A stretch of DNA of 31,723 nucleotides from Bacilli bacterium (GCA_024413875.1 JAKSVY010000014.1:1-31723); one strand, 5' to 3'. Numbered from the stretch's first letter, positions 14,931-24,366 are shown. Made by a program: numbers and translations. The notes: generated from the sequence alone by a model not told the origin.

Positions 14931-14956
14931 ATTTGAGCTTTTGTTTTATTTAGCTA

Positions 14957-17326
14957 TTAAGCAGCAACTGTAACGATGTTAACTGTGTATGAGCCAGCAA
15001 CTGAACCATCAAAGCAGTAGAAACCACCTTGGAGGTTACCGTCTGTATCACCAATCTTAACTGAAGATACTGCATAACCAGCAGCTGTTGTTACCTTGAA
15101 GCAGATGAAACGTCCTGCTTTAGCTTCTGCCTTACCAGCAGATGTGACATCTTTCATACCAGGAAAATCGAAGTTATCAAGTGTCATGACTTGAACTGAT
15201 GCAACACCTGCATCTGAGTTGATTGTCCAAGAATAATCTACTGCAGGTGCATCTGTTACGATATCAATTGTGTGGTTACCAGCGACTGAACCATCAAAGC
15301 AATAGAAACCGCCTTGGAGATTACCGTCTGTTTCACCACATTTGACTGAAACAACATTAGCGCCTTCAACTGTTGTAACCTTGAAGCAGATGAAACGTCC
15401 TGCTTTAGCTTCTGCCTTACCAGCAGATGTGACATCTTTCATACCAGCGAAATCGAAGTTATCAAGTGTCATAACTTGAACTGATGCGACGCCAGCGTCT
15501 TTATTGATATTCCAAACATAATTTGTTGTATCTTCTTCACCAGCTTTTGTTGTAACAATGTCAACTGTGTATGAGCCAGCAACTGAACCATCGAAGCAGT
15601 AGAAACCGCCTTGGAGATTACCAGCTGTATCGCCGATCTTTACAGAGACGATTTCAGCGCCTGTAACAAGAGCAACCTTGAAGCAGATGAAACGTCCTGC
15701 TTTAGCTTCTGCCTTGCCAGCTGCTGTAACGTCTTGCATACCAGCGAAATCGAAGTTATCAAGTGTCATAACTTGAACTGATGCAACACCTGCATCTGAG
15801 TTGATTGTCCATGAGAAATCTGCTGTTTCTTCTGGGCCTGCACTTGTCTTCTTAGCTGTAACGTTGATTGCGAATTCGCCAGCAGTCTTAATGTTATAAC
15901 CGTAAATACCAGGGCCAAATGGAGAAGCTGTAGCGTCATTAACCTTAATAGCATCTAATTCATAACCTTCTTCAAATGTTGCTTGGATGATTAAGAAGTT
16001 TGAAGCACCGATAGGAGCTCTGCCTTGTGAATCAAGTTCCATCATATTGTTTACATCTGGATAGACGATATATGTGACTCTAACAGTAGCAACACCTTCA
16101 CCTTTAGTGATACCGGTAACTGTTGCCCATTCTGCATCTTCGTTTTCATCGGAACCATTGAAGTTAACTGTAATTGCGTTCTCGCCTTCTTGAACTTCGA
16201 AGTAGTAATATCCATCAGTGTCTAATTGTCCTGAAACTGTGCCATATGTGACAGCGAGAACTGTGTTAGAACCTGCTGGAGTAACTTTAACAGCTAATAA
16301 GTCACCAACCTTGACTTGTCCTTCATCAGCGACTTTAGTCTTTGTTGCCTTATCATCTGCAGAACATGTGTAAACTTCATATGTACCCTTGTTTGAAGTA
16401 TTGAGTTTAACTGTTCCGTATGTTAATTCGTGGTTGATTGTTGAAAGTCTTGTAATATCAGAACCATATGTTGCAGAGAAAGTTCTAGAACCTTCGATTG
16501 TAACTGTTGGTGCTGGATTCATAATTGCGAAATCAAGAGCGAGGTTGCTATAGTTTTCTGAATATGCTGTAACATAACCCTTATCGTTTGTATTAACTTC
16601 GATTAATGCTGCGTATGCGCCTTCATCACCTGCTTCAAATTCTGGAGTTGAGAAGTCAGAAACACCTGCGTCAGTCTTATAACCGATGTACCATGGCTTA
16701 GAAACTGCTTTGATACCACCATTATCGTTTGCAGACCATTCTGTAAGACCTTCCCAGTAGCTCTTATCAACTGTTGAAGAAGACAAACCGAATTCTCTAT
16801 ATTCATATTCTTGATCTAATCCATCATAGAGGAATGTATCCATTGTGACACCACCAGCTAAGTTTGATGAAACCTTTTCGACGAGTTCAGCAATCTTTGC
16901 TGATGCAGCTGTTTCAGACGCTAATGCAACTGGGTTTTCCATTGTTGATGTTAAATAGTAGTAAGATGCACCATTTTTATAAACGAGAGCTTCTTTGACT
17001 TTAGCAGTATCGCTAATTAATTTGTCCTTAGCTTCGTTCTTGATGTGGAGGTATAAATCTCCTGCTGTTAAGTCGATTTCACCAGAAACCTTATCATCAA
17101 TATCGTGTTTGAAAGATGACATAGCGTCTTTATTATCTGTGTGCGAATCAACGTCAACTTTGTATTTTGCTGAATAATTGAATGAAAGCTTACCAGCAAC
17201 GCTTGTTTCAAAACCAGCTGCAATTTCTTCAACTGATTTTGTTTTATTGTTGTTCTTATTACCACAAGCTGTAAGGCCTAATGCCATAGTAGCAGCTGCG
17301 AGAACAATTAATTTTGTACGTTTCAT
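14957..17326 (-). CDS. surface lipoprotein with three near-identical 87-residue C-terminal repeats
   Basis: A 789-residue secreted lipoprotein. The signal peptide MKRTKLIVLAAATMALG ends in the lipobox LTAC, with lipidated C21. Residues 22-265 form an unassigned domain, and residues 270-500 look like one or two beta-rich Ig-like modules. Three tandem repeats follow at 506-592, 605-691 and 700-786, each opening W-x-I-N-x-D-A-G-V-A-S and containing RFICFKV and GGFYCFDGSVAG, thus two cysteines per copy. Repeat DNA is also almost identical. It is the last gene of the ABC operon, with AAGGAGA before the ATG. Membrane-tethered capture of a ligand by the repeats is plausible; I cannot name the ligand or family. 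Confidence 0.82.
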   Translation of the reverse strand: MKRTKLIVLAAATMALGLTACGNKNNNKTKSVEEIAAGFETSVAGKLSFNYSAKYKVDVDSHTDNKDAMSSFKHDIDDKVSGEIDLTAGDLYLHIKNEAKDKLISDTAKVKEALVYKNGASYYYLTSTMENPVALASETAASAKIAELVEKVSSNLAGGVTMDTFLYDGLDQEYEYREFGLSSSTVDKSYWEGLTEWSANDNGGIKAVSKPWYIGYKTDAGVSDFSTPEFEAGDEGAYAALIEVNTNDKGYVTAYSENYSNLALDFAIMNPAPTVTIEGSRTFSATYGSDITRLSTINHELTYGTVKLNTSNKGTYEVYTCSADDKATKTKVADEGQVKVGDLLAVKVTPAGSNTVLAVTYGTVSGQLDTDGYYYFEVQEGENAITVNFNGSDENEDAEWATVTGITKGEGVATVRVTYIVYPDVNNMMELDSQGRAPIGASNFLIIQATFEEGYELDAIKVNDATASPFGPGIYGYNIKTAGEFAINVTAKKTSAGPEETADFSWTINSDAGVASVQVMTLDNFDFAGMQDVTAAGKAEAKAGRFICFKVALVTGAEIVSVKIGDTAGNLQGGFYCFDGSVAGSYTVDIVTTKAGEEDTTNYVWNINKDAGVASVQVMTLDNFDFAGMKDVTSAGKAEAKAGRFICFKVTTVEGANVVSVKCGETDGNLQGGFYCFDGSVAGNHTIDIVTDAPAVDYSWTINSDAGVASVQVMTLDNFDFPGMKDVTSAGKAEAKAGRFICFKVTTAAGYAVSSVKIGDTDGNLQGGFYCFDGSVAGSYTVNIVTVAA
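14969..15811 (-). repeat. three tandem 261-bp coding repeats in the lipoprotein gene
   Basis: Units at 15551-15811, 15254-15514 and 14969-15229, separated by short variable linkers. Long blocks are the same at DNA level, for example those around RFICFKV and GGFYCFDG. Such units can recombine and change copy number. Confidence 0.85.
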
Positions 17327-17359
17327 GTATTTGTCTCCTTATTTTATTTTTAATAGCAA

Positions 17360-18100
17360 TTATTTGCTAATGAAACCTTTGTTTTTGAAGTATTCAAATA
17401 TTTCGAATGCTTCAAAGTTCCAAGTCATCCATGAATGATCAGCATTTGGAATAACTTTATATTGAACTGGAACATCATTATCCTTTAGGAATTGGTTTAA
17501 TTCCATTGATGCTCCATAAATGAAGTCTTTATCGCCTATTGAGAGATATATATTAAGGTCCTTATCTTTATTTTGAGCGAACAATTCTCTAAGAGTGCCA
17601 ATCTTAGATTCATCCATGAAGTCAGGTTTTGTAGCAGGTGATAAAGCCGCTGCCGCAGTATATTTATCAACATTTTTTAAATAATGAAATAGTGTGCCGT
17701 AACCGCCCATTGATGCACCAGCGATGCCTAATGGCATCTCTCGAGAGAGATTCTTGAAATTTCCATAAATGAAATCAAGCAAATCTACCTCAAGGAAACC
17801 ATAATGGTCTTCAATTTGTCCGTTGTTGTGATACCACTTATTTTCACCAGCAATGAACACGCCAGCAATTTTATATTTTTCACATAAATAAGCCGCTGCC
17901 GATCCTTGTTGCCATGATTTTTCATTTTCTCCGAACCCACACAAGAAGATAACTAATGGGAATTTAGTTTCTCTATTTTCATAATAATTTGGATCTTTAT
18001 TAGAGAGAGCTTCACCGAGATTTTGAGAAGGTATAATAACATCAAATTTTACTTTTCTTCCAAATGATTTTGGAATAAATTCACATTGAAATGTCGCCAT
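17360..18100 (-). CDS. alpha/beta-hydrolase esterase (esterase D/FrmB-like)
   Basis: A 246-residue protein without a signal peptide, so cytoplasmic. The fold is the esterase family of COG0627 type: VIFLCGFGENEKSW (50-63) around the oxyanion region, nucleophile S130 in GIAGASMGGYG, acid D190 or D192 in IGDKDF, and His H222 in NADHSW. Relatives hydrolyse acetyl, feruloyl or S-formyl esters. Inside an uptake operon, the natural reading is removal of an acyl group from the imported compound. The start is three bases from the substrate-binding protein stop, with only a weak GGTGA site, which suggests coupling. Confidence 0.84.
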   Translation of the reverse strand: MATFQCEFIPKSFGRKVKFDVIIPSQNLGEALSNKDPNYYENRETKFPLVIFLCGFGENEKSWQQGSAAAYLCEKYKIAGVFIAGENKWYHNNGQIEDHYGFLEVDLLDFIYGNFKNLSREMPLGIAGASMGGYGTLFHYLKNVDKYTAAAALSPATKPDFMDESKIGTLRELFAQNKDKDLNIYLSIGDKDFIYGASMELNQFLKDNDVPVQYKVIPNADHSWMTWNFEAFEIFEYFKNKGFISK

Positions 18101-18102
18101 AA

Positions 18103-19554
18103 TTATTCACCAACGTAGCGATATCTACGCGCATCTTTCCTTTCTTCTGGAAGAACATCCGGCTCATTATTTAAGTTTGGATTTTCAATCCCCTTAACTT
18201 CACATTGCCAGTCAACTAATTCCTTAATACCCTTATCGCGTTTAATCATTGCTTGAAGATAATATTCTGTCATTTCATCAGCTGTGCGTTGTTCTTCATA
18301 GATAGATGTACCAATTGAACCAACATAGTAAGGAAGCGATTTTACTTTTGCATGATCAAGATCGTTTTGACAGTTACCAACAATACCGAAGAAAACCTTC
18401 TTATCGTTTGCTAACTTAATAGCATTAATTCTATCTGTATCATCTTGAAGTGAAATGATGAAGTCACAACCTTGGTTAATAAGAGTTTGTGTTGCAGAAA
18501 TTTGATTAATTGTATTAGAAACTGTTCCATCAAGAGTATCAACATTATATGCAGTAGCGAGATAGTTCTTCATGAACTTGATATACGCACCAACAGTGTC
18601 ATTAACACTACTTGGAGCGATAATGCCACATTTAAGTTTTTTACCTGTTCTATATGAGGCAGTATCTTCATCAGCATTAGTACCATTGAGTTCATACATT
18701 GCCTTGATATCTTCTGGATCTGATTTAGAAACGAATTCTGCTAATTCTTTAGCACCGTTTGGATTAGATCTATCAAAGAATGAGTCAACGTTGATTTTTC
18801 TCATTGTTGGATGAGCTGAGTCAATAGAGTCAATAGCGTTTAATTCATCATATTGAGTTAATGTTTGAACAGCCCAGTTTTTAACTGATAATTGGAAAGC
18901 TTCACCTGTTTCACTACGGAGTGCACTACCATTATCAACCGCATCAACACATGCAGCATAGATTGGTAAGATGTGTGCCATATACTTTGTAGCTAAGTAT
19001 TTAAGTGAGCCTTTTGTAAATGCTTCTCTATAAGAATCACTGAAACCACCGATTGTAGCATTTGAGATACCTAAACCTGATGAAAGGATTGGAGAAGCAG
19101 CAAATTCAACACCATTACATGTTGAGATAACAGCCATTGGCTTGTTCTCTGTAATTGGTTTTGAATATTGTAAGTTGATATTCCATGTTTGGTTATTTAC
19201 CATGAAAATTTTTGCATCGTTTGGCAAATCCCATTCAGGAGAGTTTTTGTGATAGACAGCTTCCATTTTGCGAGCGTCTTTTTCACCGACAGTAAATTTA
19301 ACTTCAATACCATGTCTCAATAACGCATCATGCATACCTAACCACTTGTGTGTGAAGTGTTGCCCTTCATAACCATAGTAGTTATATAAAGCAAAGAAGA
19401 TGCAGTTACTTGTTCCATCAAATGTTTCCACTTCTTCTGGAACGATATAGTCATATTCTTCTTTAACAACTTTACCAAAGATAAATGGATCACATGAAGC
19501 AAGAACAGCAGATGTTCCAAGAAGTGCTAGTGTTCTAAAGATATTCTTTTTCAT
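18103..19554 (-). CDS. substrate-binding lipoprotein of the ABC importer
   Basis: A 483-residue lipoprotein. Signal peptide MKKNIFRTLALLGTSAV with lipobox LASC, lipidated C21. Residues from about 300 (KLKCGIIAPSSVNDTVG, then CDFIISLQDD and KKVFFGIVGNC) read like a type-1 periplasmic-binding-protein lobe of the ribose/Bmp class. The first 280 residues are less familiar, and the whole is about 150 residues longer than RbsB-type proteins. Its identity rests on the lipobox, the partial fold signature and its place directly after the permeases. AAGGAGG lies ten bases before the ATG inside the permease end. Confidence 0.78.
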   Translation of the reverse strand: MKKNIFRTLALLGTSAVLASCDPFIFGKVVKEEYDYIVPEEVETFDGTSNCIFFALYNYYGYEGQHFTHKWLGMHDALLRHGIEVKFTVGEKDARKMEAVYHKNSPEWDLPNDAKIFMVNNQTWNINLQYSKPITENKPMAVISTCNGVEFAASPILSSGLGISNATIGGFSDSYREAFTKGSLKYLATKYMAHILPIYAACVDAVDNGSALRSETGEAFQLSVKNWAVQTLTQYDELNAIDSIDSAHPTMRKINVDSFFDRSNPNGAKELAEFVSKSDPEDIKAMYELNGTNADEDTASYRTGKKLKCGIIAPSSVNDTVGAYIKFMKNYLATAYNVDTLDGTVSNTINQISATQTLINQGCDFIISLQDDTDRINAIKLANDKKVFFGIVGNCQNDLDHAKVKSLPYYVGSIGTSIYEEQRTADEMTEYYLQAMIKRDKGIKELVDWQCEVKGIENPNLNNEPDVLPEERKDARRYRYVGE

Positions 19555-19556
19555 AA

Positions 19557-20678
19557 CTACTTAGCCTCCTTTACTTCATTGAGATACTTCTCTTTTCTTA
19601 TGTATCTTCTCATCTTGATCCAGTTGATAAATCTTTGTTTGTCAACCATGTAAACTAAGACTGCAAAGACTGAGAAGCCGTTTAATAAACTTGAAACTTG
19701 TGATGTAATTCCGATTGCTGCAGCAGCATCAAGACCATAAGTATAGAGAACTGTTGTAGCGAATACACCGAGTAATAAACCAACGATTTGGTTAGAATAC
19801 ATTGCTAAGATACCACCAATGAAGATTGGTAAGAAGTTTTTAAAGACTGTACCTGAGCTTCCTAAGTTAACGTTGATTGTAATTGAAGCTGTACCACAGC
19901 AATCCATTACTTGATAGATAGCAATTAATGCACCAGCAATAATGAATGAAACGATACAGTGAACGATTTCATTAATACCTGTTTCAACAGAGATTTTTTG
20001 GTTGTAAACAAGAGCGAGCTTGTTATAACCAAATCTTGTATAACAGAGGGCTGCCGCCATAAATAAGGCAACTACTACTAATAAAGGAATAATAATGACT
20101 GGTTCTTGGAAGAAGGTAGATGTATGAACACCACCAGATAATGAGACAGAACCTGTGATTCCTTGCGATTCTGCGACAACCTTTGCGATGTCTTCATAGA
20201 TAAGGCACATACCAAGAGAAACAACAATTGGAGGGAGCTTAGTTAAGATAAGAATGATTGAGTGGATAAATCCTAAGATCATACCAAATAAGATAGCAAG
20301 TCCAAGGAAAATGAAGATTGTTTTTGGAGTATCAACCTTGTATCCAATGCACATTGAAGAGAATAAACAAGCTAAAATACCTGTTGCACCAAGCGAGAAG
20401 TCCATACGACCTGAGTTAAGGTTTGTATTAAGGGCTAATGCTGCGATGAGTGTAGCGACAATTGAGTTAACAATAAGCATTAAGTTAGTAACGTTATCAA
20501 ATGGCTTATTTGAAATAACGAATAAACCAGTGCCGCTAACTTTACATAAGATGATTGCAATGAGGAGCATAACTACCGGGCAAAGAAGTGACCAGAAGAA
20601 GTTACGTCCTAATCCCCTTAATTTACGATTGCTTGTAATTGGGTTTCTGTTAAATTCAATAGGTTTTGAGTAATTCAT
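19557..20678 (-). CDS. ABC transporter permease, RbsC-like (second permease)
   Basis: A 373-residue integral membrane protein of the branched-chain/ribose permease type (BPD_transp_2), with about ten hydrophobic segments from residue 29 onward. It contains the small-residue and Asn-rich stretch ALNTNLNSGRMDFSLGATGI typical of these pores (TLNLGIDLS/GxxDLS-like). I chose the ATG at 20678, which overlaps the stop of the first permease (TAATG), rather than an upstream GTG inside that gene; GGAGG lies 12 bases before it. It pairs with the first permease as a heterodimer, consistent with two different permease genes for one twin ATPase. Confidence 0.88.
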   Translation of the reverse strand: MNYSKPIEFNRNPITSNRKLRGLGRNFFWSLLCPVVMLLIAIILCKVSGTGLFVISNKPFDNVTNLMLIVNSIVATLIAALALNTNLNSGRMDFSLGATGILACLFSSMCIGYKVDTPKTIFIFLGLAILFGMILGFIHSIILILTKLPPIVVSLGMCLIYEDIAKVVAESQGITGSVSLSGGVHTSTFFQEPVIIIPLLVVVALFMAAALCYTRFGYNKLALVYNQKISVETGINEIVHCIVSFIIAGALIAIYQVMDCCGTASITINVNLGSSGTVFKNFLPIFIGGILAMYSNQIVGLLLGVFATTVLYTYGLDAAAAIGITSQVSSLLNGFSVFAVLVYMVDKQRFINWIKMRRYIRKEKYLNEVKEAK

Positions 20679-22162
20679 TATTGGATTGAACCTCCCGATG
20701 CGAGCATCTTTGTTCTTGTATCCCACATGTTGGCAAGAGATACGATGATGAAGATAAGACCTTTTACCATGTAGCAGTAACTACCAACTTGGAATGTAGG
20801 TGTTGAAATAGCAGCGAAGAATTCATCGAGGAAGACTGAGAAGAATGCACCGATGATAGCGCAGCTAACTTTTGATTTAGGACCACCTGATGTTGTCATA
20901 CCACCGAAAACGATAGCGATAACGACATTAAGACCAACTTGTCCTAAGACTGTTTGAGCACCGAATTGGCTGTCTGTCTTTGAGCAAACAAATAAGAAGC
21001 CACAGATACCTAAACCGATACCAGAAAGTGCGAATGAGATGATACCTGATTGCATTAAGTTAATACCATTAAACTTTGCTGCAATTCTATTAGAACCGAT
21101 AAATTTATTTCTACGGCCGAGTTTTGAGTAGTTAAATAAGAACCAACAGAGAATGAAGAATCCAACAAGGAATGCGGCGAATACCCATGGGTTATTGACC
21201 ATTCCTTCTTTAACATTGATAAGACCACCAACGTTACCAAGGATAGCTTCTTGGATAGCTGCTAAGATGTTCATCATAGTTAATGTCATAACCATGACTG
21301 GGAGGTTAAGCATTGTTGCTAAGATAGCGTTGATAATACCTAATACCGCACCAAGAACAATTGAGACAGCAAGTGAAACAAAGATGTTTCCTGTTGAGTT
21401 ATAAAGTAAAGCAGTAATTGTCGCACACATAAGAGCAGCGTTACCAAGGGACATATCAAAGCCACCTTGTGAATAGATGTAAACCGCACCTGTTGCAACA
21501 ACAGCAACGAAGATACCATTGTTGATAACGTCAGCTAAGCTACCGTTATAACCTGTAGCTCCTTTACCAATCGCGTATGCAAGAATAATAAGGATTAACA
21601 TGAATAATGGAACTAAGTTAATCCACATTGTCTTGTTTGCTAATGAAGCTTTGAGGTTGAATCCAGCTTGCCATTCAAGGAAGGCTGATTTGAGTTTTAA
21701 TAATCCAACACCACTATTTGCTTGCTTAAGAAGAGCAATATATTCTTCGTGGAGATCATAGCGACGGAGCTTTTCATTCTTAATTGCTAAGATTTGATTG
21801 CTGTTTGCTTTGATTTTTGAACGTTTAGCAACGGTGTTAATACCAACAACGATGTTGTTATGTTCTTTTTGAACAGCCTTATCGCTCTTATTAGGATTTG
21901 CGTCAAATTCTGCTTGAGCTTTTGCTAAGGCTTCTTCTTTATTTTTTGTAATCTCTTCAAGTTCAGCTTTGTGTTCATTGTTGAGCTTAACGAGATTTTC
22001 TTTGATTGATGCTTTAACTTCAGCATCTAATCTTTTGTATTCCGCTTTTAATTTATTGGCGAATTCTTTTCTTGTTTCTTTACTTGTATCTTTAGAGAAA
22101 GCATTTACTTCATCAGCGAAGCTTTGAGCAAAGAAAGATTTTTCTAACATAATTTCTTCCAT
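20678..22162 (-). CDS. ABC transporter permease with a 180-residue coiled-coil-like N-terminal extension
   Basis: A 494-residue protein. Membrane segments begin at about residue 180 (INLVPLFMLILIILAYAIG) and follow the RbsC/BPD_transp_2 pattern, with SQGGFDMSLGNAALM as the DLS-like motif and GGMTTSGGPKSK late in the chain. Residues 1-178 are very rich in Lys, Glu and Ala with no hydrophobic segment, and so are predicted helical or coiled coil and cytoplasmic. Ordinary RbsC proteins are about 320 residues and lack this. A strong AAGGAGG site before the first ATG confirms the extension is translated. The ATPase gene, 13 bases upstream, carries a similarly charged insertion. Confidence 0.88.
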   Translation of the reverse strand: MEEIMLEKSFFAQSFADEVNAFSKDTSKETRKEFANKLKAEYKRLDAEVKASIKENLVKLNNEHKAELEEITKNKEEALAKAQAEFDANPNKSDKAVQKEHNNIVVGINTVAKRSKIKANSNQILAIKNEKLRRYDLHEEYIALLKQANSGVGLLKLKSAFLEWQAGFNLKASLANKTMWINLVPLFMLILIILAYAIGKGATGYNGSLADVINNGIFVAVVATGAVYIYSQGGFDMSLGNAALMCATITALLYNSTGNIFVSLAVSIVLGAVLGIINAILATMLNLPVMVMTLTMMNILAAIQEAILGNVGGLINVKEGMVNNPWVFAAFLVGFFILCWFLFNYSKLGRRNKFIGSNRIAAKFNGINLMQSGIISFALSGIGLGICGFLFVCSKTDSQFGAQTVLGQVGLNVVIAIVFGGMTTSGGPKSKVSCAIIGAFFSVFLDEFFAAISTPTFQVGSYCYMVKGLIFIIVSLANMWDTRTKMLASGGSIQ

Positions 22163-22175
22163 TGTTCTTTCCTCC

Positions 22176-24242
22176 TTAGATCATGTATTGAACGATTTCT
22201 TCTTGAGTTAAATCTTTACCACGAGGGAATTCTTTTGTGATTTGTCCATCCTTCATAATAACGATTCTATCTGCCATACCAATTAATTCTGGCAATTCTT
22301 CAGAAATCATAATGATAGATTTTCCTTCTTTTTTCATCTTATAAAGAAGTTGGTAGATAAATTGCTTAACACCGATATCAACGCCACGAGTTGGGCAGTC
22401 GAGAATTAAGATTTCAGAGTCATTAGCAATCCACTTAGAGAGGGAAACCTTTTGTTTGTTACCACCAGAGAGTGTTGAGACTAATTGTTCTGGAGTATTA
22501 CATTTAATTTGTAAGTCACGAACTTGTTTGTTAACTAACTTTCTTTCAGCAGATTTAGTAACAAAGAAGTTTAATTTAGCAACATTATTAATTGAAGCGA
22601 TTGCAATGTTGTCAAAGATTGAAGTCTTAAGTGCAAGTGCTTCTGTATCACGGTTCTTAGAAAGGTAACCAATCTTTTGCTTCATTGCGAACGATTCTGA
22701 TTTGACTAATAAATCAAGATTTTCGCCTGTATATACGAAGCCACCTTCCATCTTGATATTACCGAATAATGCTTTACCAAGTGTGTGCATACCACATTCA
22801 GAAAGGCCACCGATACCAAGGATTTCACCTTTGTGGAGTTCTAAGTTGACGTGGCGAAGTTCACGTTTTTCGATACCATCAACCATCTTAAGGACAACTT
22901 CATCTGAGTGTGAACCATCGTAATCAGAACGATAGTAGTCACCCTTAAGTTCACGACCAATCATGTATTTCTTAATCATGTCTGGATCGAATTCACCTTT
23001 TGCCTTATCTAAGTTAGCGACGATGTTACCATCACGGAGAACTGTTAATGTGTCACACTTTTCCATTAATTCTTCAAGGTCGTGAGAGATGAATAAGACT
23101 GACTTATTTTGATTTTTTAAGTCATTCATCTTCTTATAAAGTAAGTTACGGCCCGTTTCAGAAAGGGCTGTTGTTGTTTCGTCAACAATGAAGATTTCTG
23201 GATCCTTATTTAAACATTTAGCAATTTCGATTAACTTACGAGCTTGCATATCGTAGGCAAATGTAGGTGCTCCTGGTTGAATATCCATTACACCGATATC
23301 ATTTAATGCCTTCTTAGCGTATTTTCTAAGTTTCTTTGAGTTAACGAATAATCCAAAGAATGCTGTCTTTAATCCGTCAACGAATTTGTTTCTGCCCTTA
23401 TGAGCAAGTTTTAAGTCGAGTAAGACGTTGACATAGTGATTCTTTAAGCACTTAACATCGTTAGCGATAGCTTGACGCTTCATATATGAGAAGTCATCTA
23501 ATGCACGGCATTCTCTTGTATATCTAATCTTGTTTTGCTTAAGAGCTTCTTCTCTACGTCTTTCAACCAAGACTGGATTAACACCATCTTCGTTCTTGTC
23601 GTAGAATTCATTGATGCGAGCAATTTCAGCATTGAAGCCATCAAATAATTTTTGTGCTTCAACTTTGAATCTTTCATCTTCTTCAACGATCTTTTGTTCA
23701 TTTGTTTGTTTGAGTTCTGCATCTAAGGCAACATACATTTCTTTAAGATGTCCTGTCTTAGCATCTGCATAAACTTCTGAGAAAACTTCTTTAACGTTGT
23801 TAGCGTTTAATTTTGCAAAAAGTTCGTCACGGTAACTATCAAACTCTTTAAGGGATGTTGTAAAGAATGGTGAGAAGTTTTCAACTTTGCGATCTTCAAA
23901 GTAGTTAACACCTGCGAAATTTCTAAGTTCGCCTAAGAAAATGTTTTCAGCAACTGAAATTTCACCAATTGTTCCGTTTTCTTGAACAATGATGCCAATA
24001 CCTTGTGAGAGAGCGTCGATCATTGATTTTGGTTTCCATTCTTTCCCATGAAACTCCATTGTGCCACTGGTAGGTTCATGAATACCTGTCATACAGGCAG
24101 ACATAGTTGACTTACCAGAACCGTTTTCGCCAATAAAACCACGAATTTCGCCAGGATAAATTTCAATGTTGACGTCATTCAAGGCAATAGTTGGACCATA
24201 TTGCTTAACAATGTGAGTTGCTTTGAAAATTGGTTCTTTCAT
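22176..24242 (-). CDS. twin ATP-binding subunit of an RbsA-like ABC importer, with a large insertion
   Basis: A 688-residue protein with two nucleotide-binding domains; RbsA-type proteins are about 500 residues. NBD1: Walker A GENGSGKST (38-46), Q87, Walker B IFIVDE (D354, E355), H387, but a degenerate signature (AYDMQAR, 329-335). NBD2: degenerate Walker A (GGLSECGMHT, no Lys), intact LSGGN (591-595), and Walker B ILILDC, in which C616 replaces the catalytic Glu. Thus only the site formed by NBD1 Walker motifs and the NBD2 signature looks competent. A charged helical insertion spans about 105-305. The start was chosen at the ATG with AGAGG upstream, seven codons inside the longest frame. First gene of the operon. 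Confidence 0.9.
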   Translation of the reverse strand: MKEPIFKATHIVKQYGPTIALNDVNIEIYPGEIRGFIGENGSGKSTMSACMTGIHEPTSGTMEFHGKEWKPKSMIDALSQGIGIIVQENGTIGEISVAENIFLGELRNFAGVNYFEDRKVENFSPFFTTSLKEFDSYRDELFAKLNANNVKEVFSEVYADAKTGHLKEMYVALDAELKQTNEQKIVEEDERFKVEAQKLFDGFNAEIARINEFYDKNEDGVNPVLVERRREEALKQNKIRYTRECRALDDFSYMKRQAIANDVKCLKNHYVNVLLDLKLAHKGRNKFVDGLKTAFFGLFVNSKKLRKYAKKALNDIGVMDIQPGAPTFAYDMQARKLIEIAKCLNKDPEIFIVDETTTALSETGRNLLYKKMNDLKNQNKSVLFISHDLEELMEKCDTLTVLRDGNIVANLDKAKGEFDPDMIKKYMIGRELKGDYYRSDYDGSHSDEVVLKMVDGIEKRELRHVNLELHKGEILGIGGLSECGMHTLGKALFGNIKMEGGFVYTGENLDLLVKSESFAMKQKIGYLSKNRDTEALALKTSIFDNIAIASINNVAKLNFFVTKSAERKLVNKQVRDLQIKCNTPEQLVSTLSGGNKQKVSLSKWIANDSEILILDCPTRGVDIGVKQFIYQLLYKMKKEGKSIIMISEELPELIGMADRIVIMKDGQITKEFPRGKDLTQEEIVQYMI

Positions 24243-24263
24243 ATCTGTACCTCTACACTTCAC

Positions 24264-24292
24264 ATTATATTAGAACATGTCAATACACAAAA
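24264..24292 (-). promoter_or_regulatory. promoter of the ABC operon, probably activator-dependent
   Basis: Minus-strand perfect -10 TATAAT (24264-24269) with a poor -35 TTTTGT (24287-24292) at 17 bp. The left arm of a 12-bp inverted repeat overlaps the -35, the position used by AraC-type activators. A TTGACA at 24278-24283 is only 8 bp from the -10 and is not usable with it. Confidence 0.55.
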
Positions 24293-24366
24293 CTGCACTT
24301 TTCACACTTGTTGAGTTTTTTATGCTCTTGTTTATATACGTGAGAAAATGTCAAAAAAGTGCAGTT
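24291..24366. promoter_or_regulatory. 12-bp inverted repeat flanking the divergent promoters
   Basis: AACTGCACTTTT at 24291-24302 and AAAAGTGCAGTT at 24355-24366 are perfect reverse complements, with centres 64 bp apart (about six helical turns). One arm touches the -35 of the ABC operon; the other ends four bases before the -35 of the AraC-type gene. Probable binding half-sites of that regulator, allowing looping or dual control. Confidence 0.6.

Noticed and set aside
17340..17365. TAGCAA/TTGCTA small hairpin between the esterase and the repeat lipoprotein as a terminator
   Set aside because: Six pairs only, overlapping the stop codon, and an interrupted A/T stretch follows. It may cause slight attenuation but cannot be supported as a terminator.
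20679..20726. GTG start giving the second permease 16 more residues
   Set aside because: No ribosome site at the proper distance. The ATG at 20678 overlaps the previous stop as TAATG, and GGAGG lies upstream of it.
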